The notes beneath the pieces are model-generated. The model was not told where the DNA came from, did not search any database, and was given only the letters and a program-made list of their open reading frames with translations. A DNA stretch of 64,000 bases from Streptomyces spongiicola. GTDB taxonomy: Bacteria > Actinomycetota > Actinomycetes > Streptomycetales > Streptomycetaceae. The translations under genes and the position numbers were made by a program. Every line of letters begins with the position of its first letter. Position 1 is the stretch's first letter. The stretch spans positions 1,178,001-1,242,000 of the forward strand of contig NZ_CP029254.1 of the NCBI RefSeq assembly GCF_003122365.1, read 5' to 3'. Positions 61,364-64,000 of the stretch are shown piece by piece.

Positions 61364-61711
61364 ATGGCGACGACAGAGGAGTGCCGCGGCGCACTCGACA
61401 GACTTTCGGGCACTCTCGCGAAGGCGGACGGCGACGTGCGCGGCGCGGCCACCCTCGACCGCTCCCTGAGCTGCCACATCAGGGACCTGGACCTCACCTT
61501 CACCGGTCGCCTCGCGGCCGGGCGGATCGCGGTGCTCGACACGCTCGACGGACCGCCCCCGGAGAGGGCCGACATCCGGCTGGAGATGACCGGTGACGAC
61601 CTGGTGGCGATGGTCGACGGACGGCTGGACTTCGCGAAGGCCTGGGCCTCCGGCCGGGTCAGGCTCGAGGCGGGCTTCCGCGATCTGCTGCGCCTCAGGG
61701 CACTGCTCTAG
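61364..61711 (+). CDS. SCP2 sterol-binding domain-like protein
   Basis: The 115-residue single-domain protein has the SCP2 pattern: LDRSLSCHIRDLDLTFTGRL, then ERADIRLEMTGDDLVAMVDG and RLDFAKAWASGRVRLEAGFRDLLRL. SCP2-like domains bind lipids or other hydrophobic ligands; the ligand is unknown. ATG 61364 fits the family start. It is divergent from the tlyA operon with a 42-base shared promoter gap. Confidence 0.85.
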   Translation: MATTEECRGALDRLSGTLAKADGDVRGAATLDRSLSCHIRDLDLTFTGRLAAGRIAVLDTLDGPPPERADIRLEMTGDDLVAMVDGRLDFAKAWASGRVRLEAGFRDLLRLRALL

Positions 61712-62041
61712 GACGGCGTCAGGCGGCGTTCGCCCCGTCGCCTCCGTCGCCCCCCGTCGCGGTGCCCGGCACTGGCGGCCCGGCGAACCACTGCGCTGTC
61801 CAGCCGACCGGGCAGGCCCACCGCGAGGCCGATCCGGCGCGCTGCGGCGCACCGCACCGGACGCCGCTCCCCGACGGTCAGGCCCCGCCCGACGGGGCAC
61901 CAGGGCCGTATCGCCCGGGACCGGTGCCGGGGCCCCGCCGAGGCCACCGCGTCGGCGACGTCCGGGCGCCGTGGCGCCGTGGCGCCGTGGCGCCCACCGC
62001 ACGGGCGGGGCCGGGTGCGCCGCCGTCGCGGCCGCCGTGTC
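61712..62041. other. 330-base gap between the SCP2 and ABC genes
   Basis: Convergent 3' ends of the SCP2-like gene and the ABC transporter gene. It has a run of GCCGTGGC octamers (about 61967-61996) and no gene or clear terminator. Confidence 0.5.
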
Positions 62042-62896
62042 TCAGGAGACCGGCGCGGCCGCTCCGGCCGCCGCGCCGGGAAGGGACGCCTCAGGGGTCT
62101 GTGAGGACGTCCTGCCGCGCCGTGCCAGCGGCACCACCAGCGGCGTACCGGTCTCCGGGTCGTCGATGACCTGGGCGCGGACCCCGAAGACCCGCTCGAC
62201 GAGCCCGGCGGTGACCACCTCCCCCGGCGGCCCCTCGGCGGCGATCCTCCCGTCCCGCATCGCGATCAGGTGCGTGGCGTAGCGCGCTGCCTGGTTGAGG
62301 TCGTGCAGCACCGCGACGAGCGTGCGGCCCTGGGTCTCGTGCAGTTCGGCGCAGAGGTCGAGGATCTCCAGCTGGTGCTGGATGTCGAGGAAGGTGGTCG
62401 GCTCGTCGAGCAGCAGCAGCGGCGTCTGCTGGGCGAGCGCCATCGCGATCCACACCCGCTGGCGCTGTCCGCCGGACAGCTCGTCGACATAGCGGTCGGC
62501 GAGCCCGGCGACCCCGGTCGCGGCCATCGACTCCCCCACGATCCGCTCGTCCTCCCGCGACCACTGGCGCAGCGGGCCCTGGTGCGGGTACCGGCCCCGG
62601 GCCACCAGGTCCCCGACGGTGATCCCGTCGGGGGCCGCCGACGACTGGGGCAGCAGCCCGAGCGTCCGCGCGACCTTCCTCGCGGGCATGGACTGGATCG
62701 TCTGCCCGTCCAGCAGCACCCGCCCCTCGCTCGGCTTCAGCATCCGTGAGAGCGCCCTCAGCAGGGTGGACTTGCCGCAGGCGTTCGGGCCGACGACGAT
62801 CGTGAACGAGTTGTCGGGTATCGCGACCGAGAGGTCCTCGGCGATCACCCGCCGGTCGTAGGCGAGGGTGACCGACTCCGCGGTGAGGCGCTGCAT
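62042..62896 (-). CDS. iron-siderophore ABC transporter ATP-binding protein (FecE type)
   Basis: The 284-residue ATPase powers import of a ferric siderophore or haem-like ligand. It has Walker A VVGPNACGKSTLLRAL near residue 38, the Q-loop in GLLPQSSAAPDG, the signature YVDELSGGQRQRVWIAMALA, Walker B LLLLDEPTTFLD, and the H-loop LVAVLHDLNQA. The ATG at 62896 has AGGAG 8 bases upstream; an in-frame ATG at 62968 overlaps the permease stop (ATGA) and is an alternative that adds 24 residues. It is downstream of a permease gene of the same system. Confidence 0.93.
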   Translation of the reverse strand: MQRLTAESVTLAYDRRVIAEDLSVAIPDNSFTIVVGPNACGKSTLLRALSRMLKPSEGRVLLDGQTIQSMPARKVARTLGLLPQSSAAPDGITVGDLVARGRYPHQGPLRQWSREDERIVGESMAATGVAGLADRYVDELSGGQRQRVWIAMALAQQTPLLLLDEPTTFLDIQHQLEILDLCAELHETQGRTLVAVLHDLNQAARYATHLIAMRDGRIAAEGPPGEVVTAGLVERVFGVRAQVIDDPETGTPLVVPLARRGRTSSQTPEASLPGAAAGAAAPVS

Positions 62897-62964
62897 GGGG
62901 GTACTCCTGGGGTTCTTCTCTGTCCGGTGCGGCGGGTCTGCGCTCGTGTGCCCGGCGCGGGCCG

Positions 62965-63993
62965 TCATATCCGGCCCGCCTTGCGTTCGGTGACGAGCAG
63001 CCAGAGCAGGTAGACGCCGCCGAGCACACCGGTGACGACGCCGACCGGCAGCCGCCGGTCCCCGAACGCCGAGGTGGCGACCAAGTCGGCGACGACCAGC
63101 AGGACGGCGCCCATCACGGCGCTCGCGGCCACGTTCGGGCCGGGCGAGCGGGTGAGCCGGCGGGCGAGTTGCGGGGCGCTGAGCGCCACGAAGACGATCG
63201 GACCCGCCGCGGCCGTCGCGACGGCCGTCAGCAGCACCGCGGAGCCCATCAGCACGGCGCGTGTCCGTTCGACGCCGATCCCCAGCGCGTACGCGGCGTC
63301 GTCGCCCATCTCCAGCATCCGCAGGGGCCGCCCGTAGAGCAGGGACAGCGGGATGAGCACCGCGCAGACGGCGAGCAGCGGCCAGAAGTGACTCCAGTCC
63401 CGGCCGTCGAGCGAGCCCGTCATCCACACGACGGCCCGGGTGGCGTCGACGAGATCGGCCTTGGTGACGAGGTAGTGGATGGCGCCCGCGAGCATGGCGG
63501 CGATGCCGATGCCCACCAGCACCAGCCGGTAGCCGTGCACACCGCGCTTCCAGGCGAGGAGGTAGACGGCCGCGCCGGTCGCCAGTCCGCCGGCCATCGC
63601 GCCGCCCGCGGTGGCGAGGGAGTCACCGCGGAACAGCACGATCACCACCAGCGCGCCGACGCTGGAGCCCTGCGCGAATCCGAGCACGTCCGGGCTGCCC
63701 AGCGGATTGCGCGAGATGGACTGGAAGAGCGCCCCGCCGACCGCGAGCGCCGCACCGACCAGCAGCGCCACCAGAACCCGCGGCAGCCGTACGTCACGGA
63801 CGATGAACTCCTGGGCTGCCGTGCCGTCGCCGAGCAGCGTGGCGACGACCTCGCCCGGCGCCATCGGGAAGTCACCGCTGCCGACGAGCACGACGGCGAC
63901 GGCCAGCGCCGCCGCCAGGAGCAGCAGGACGACGAGGGCCGCCCTCGGGTCCACCCGCACCGACAGCCCGCCGGGGGTGCGTATCGCCTTCAC
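62965..63993 (-). CDS. iron-siderophore ABC transporter permease (FecCD family)
   Basis: The 342-residue membrane protein has about nine helices and the FecCD blocks VRLPRVLVALLVGAALAVGG, FQSISRNPLGSPDVLGFAQG, YRLVLVGIGIAAMLAGAI and GPIVFVALSAPQLARRLTRS. The GTG at 63993 is a probable start with AAGG just upstream, but only seven bases remain to the window edge, so an earlier start cannot be excluded. A partner permease and the binding protein are expected beyond the edge. Confidence 0.9.
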   Translation of the reverse strand: MKAIRTPGGLSVRVDPRAALVVLLLLAAALAVAVVLVGSGDFPMAPGEVVATLLGDGTAAQEFIVRDVRLPRVLVALLVGAALAVGGALFQSISRNPLGSPDVLGFAQGSSVGALVVIVLFRGDSLATAGGAMAGGLATGAAVYLLAWKRGVHGYRLVLVGIGIAAMLAGAIHYLVTKADLVDATRAVVWMTGSLDGRDWSHFWPLLAVCAVLIPLSLLYGRPLRMLEMGDDAAYALGIGVERTRAVLMGSAVLLTAVATAAAGPIVFVALSAPQLARRLTRSPGPNVAASAVMGAVLLVVADLVATSAFGDRRLPVGVVTGVLGGVYLLWLLVTERKAGRI

Positions 63994-64000
63994 GGCCTTC

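Overview
The window is extremely GC-rich chromosomal DNA. Third codon positions are almost all G or C, GTG starts are frequent, genes overlap by 4 bases, and TTA codons are very rare. With streptogrisin, SepF, TlyA, ParA/ScpAB and ald-pyrG-recN-nadK genes, this points to a Streptomyces-type actinomycete. I saw no tRNA, rRNA, CRISPR array or transposase. From memory, the core gene order (sepF, acyl-CoA dehydrogenase, der-plsC-cmk, tyrA-aroH, rluB-scpB-scpA-parA, ald, pyrG, recN-nadK-tlyA) resembles the S. coelicolor chromosome around SCO1750-1785.

Bases 1-15000 are accessory. After the tail of a putative membrane transporter and an alpha/beta hydrolase, a five-gene minus-strand operon runs from 10796 down to 2228. 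It is a complete FxSxx-COOH ribosomal peptide locus: fxsA (a 54-residue precursor ending FNSAL, below usual gene-calling length and with a GTG start), fxsB (radical SAM/SPASM enzyme whose C-terminal beta-hydroxylase-like extension lacks HExxH), an AAC(3)-family acetyltransferase, fxsC (TIR-like) and fxsT (ParA-like/TIR/NB-ARC/TPR). Divergent from it is a SLATT-type membrane protein gene, convergent with a SLOG-like Rossmann protein gene, which looks like a candidate nucleotide-sensing/pore module. fxsB and the SLATT gene each carry a TTA codon, so both may depend on bldA. A streptogrisin B protease gene (sprB) and about 1.5 kb of repeat-rich DNA follow.

Bases 15000-31000 are mostly core: a SepF paralogue, a glutaryl-CoA dehydrogenase-like enzyme, a DHA2-type efflux pump, a PAP2 phosphatase, an I78 inhibitor, a solitary cytochrome oxidase subunit I, a glycosyltransferase, two actinobacterial hypothetical genes, der-plsC-cmk and tyrA-aroH.

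Bases 31000-37200 are small regulatory islands. An ArsR-VOC operon has an apparently leaderless promoter with a perfect operator in its spacer. phzF and a LysR gene are divergent. An NAD/ADP-ribose operon follows: its first gene is a broken chimera of pnuC and nadR, followed by a Nudix-NrtR-like protein with an intact Nudix box and an ADP-ribosylglycohydrolase. A strong NrtR-like palindrome still sits in front of the broken gene.

Bases 37400-64000 are core again: parA, an RHH-like partner, scpA, scpB and rluB (chromosome organisation); ald; a STAND/TPR protein with Arg in the Walker A lysine position; Nudix-pyrG; a GH15 glucoamylase-like enzyme; a BBE-type flavoenzyme; a PucR regulator; a glycosyltransferase; recN, nadK, tlyA; an SCP2-like small protein; and a siderophore-type ABC transporter cut by the right edge. 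Short-period tandem arrays occur in many intergenic gaps.
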